From Lachnospiraceae oral taxon 107 str. F0167 (GTDB lineage Bacteria > Bacillota > Clostridia > Lachnospirales > Lachnospiraceae), in contig GL890583.1 in assembly GCA_000209465.1 (NCBI GenBank), positions 257,573 to 321,572 on the forward strand: a DNA stretch of 64,000 nt, written 5' to 3'. Shown in pieces: positions 63,478 through 64,000 of this stretch. The position numbers and the translations under genes were made by a program. Below the pieces are notes generated by a model. The model was given only the letters and a program-made list of their open reading frames with translations. It had not been told where the DNA came from and made no database searches. Each line of letters begins with the position of its first letter. The stretch's first letter is position 1.

Positions 63478-64000
63478 ATGAATATTAGCAAATTTACGCA
63501 AAAGTCCATTGAAGCGGTTCAAAATATGGAGAAGGTTGCCGCTACTCATGGCAATCAGCAAATAGAACAAATACATTTATTGGCATCACTATTAGATATA
63601 GACGGATCATTGATAGTTAATCTTATTAAAAAGATGGGTATCAATGAAAACGAGTTCAGAAATGAAGTGGAGTCCGCTTTGGAAAAGCTTCCAAAGGTAA
63701 GCGGCGGTAAAACCTATATCAGTAATGATTTAAATAAGGTACTTATTACAGCAGAGGATGTCGCAAAGAGTATGGGAGATGAATATGTTTCTGTTGAGCA
63801 TATTTTTCTGAATATTTTGGAGAATCCTTCATCTAATGTTGCACAAATTTTTAGAATATACGGCATTGATAAGAATAAGTTTTTGCAGGTGCTTTCAGAG
63901 GTAAGAGGAAATCAAAGAGTGGTTTCCGATAATCCTGAGGCTACCTATGATACATTAAATAAATACGGATATGATCTTGTTGAGCGTGCCAGAGCTCAAA
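63478..64000 (+). CDS. clpB: ClpB chaperone, N-terminal part (runs off the window)
   Basis: Starts at ATG 63478 after AAGGTGGTG and has no stop before the end. The visible 174 residues are the ClpB N domain (MNISKFTQKSIEAVQNMEKVAATHGNQQIE-type start, EHIFLNILENPSSNVAQIF). It ends before the first Walker A at NKYGYDLVERARAQ, where ClpB normally reads KYGRDLTxxA. Protein disaggregase of the heat-shock system. Confidence 0.93.
   Translation, partial: MNISKFTQKSIEAVQNMEKVAATHGNQQIEQIHLLASLLDIDGSLIVNLIKKMGINENEFRNEVESALEKLPKVSGGKTYISNDLNKVLITAEDVAKSMGDEYVSVEHIFLNILENPSSNVAQIFRIYGIDKNKFLQVLSEVRGNQRVVSDNPEATYDTLNKYGYDLVERARAQ

Noticed and set aside
1-64000. tRNA or rRNA genes
   Set aside because: No cloverleaf with a conserved T-loop (GTTCRA) or rRNA-like stretch was recognised by reading; a tRNAscan run would be decisive.

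Overview
The window looks like a low-GC, Gram-positive anaerobe of the Lachnospiraceae. The grounds are AT-rich codon use, A/T-rich promoters close to the sigma-A consensus, strong AGGAGG-type ribosome binding sites, Gram-positive lipoproteins, and the gene order yicC-gmk-rpoZ-rimO-pgsA-cinA. A Lachnoanaerobaculum-like oral species is my guess, not something shown by the sequence.

Layout. 65-4771: a ytfQ-ytfR-ytfT-yjfF-like sugar ABC importer. 5019-9410: a LanFEG-type immunity/resistance ABC exporter followed by its own response regulator and histidine kinase. 9478-12265 (minus): a YesM/YesN-type two-component pair, divergent from 12465-19978. That second operon holds a family-1 sugar importer, a large transglutaminase-like protein, a GH29 alpha-L-fucosidase and a CutC-family protein, and probably imports and processes fucosylated glycans. 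20587-27638: an Rhs/YD-repeat secreted protein split by an apparent loss of one AT unit in an (AT)5 tract, with a variable C-terminal tail and a small candidate immunity gene. 27861-30017: an IS1634-like element flanked by a 41-bp direct repeat, followed by an IS30 remnant.

30592-39958 is conserved housekeeping: yicC, gmk, rpoZ, rimO, pgsA, a shortened cinA, an ArsC-fold protein, a cyclodeaminase, folD, a comEA-like gene, an orphan response regulator and rlmH. 40054-44233 holds an aconitase-family gene and ftsH; the first codons of ftsH are out of frame by one base in a poly-A run.

44242-52888 is a visibly GC-richer cassette bounded by two copies of the same 13-base hairpin arm. It contains a LacI-type regulator with two sugar-binding domains, an Rbs/Frc-type importer, a GH32-like fructosidase and a broken fructokinase, and looks like a transferred fructoside-use module. 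52899-58277 is an IS pile-up: an IS1182-family transposase gene split by an IS30-family element with a 13-bp direct repeat, then an IS110-family element with about 300 bp of structured upstream non-coding sequence that could encode a bridge RNA. 58317 onward: an Lsa-like ABC-F gene, pyrI/pyrB (minus), a nucleotidyltransferase, small stress genes, and the start of clpB running off the end.

Several genes (ftsH, the DUF2953-like gene, the IS1182 transposase, the Rhs gene) are each off by a single unit in a short repeat. Either slippage or mutation is frequent here, or the assembly has short-repeat errors. Raw reads should settle that before biological meaning is assigned.
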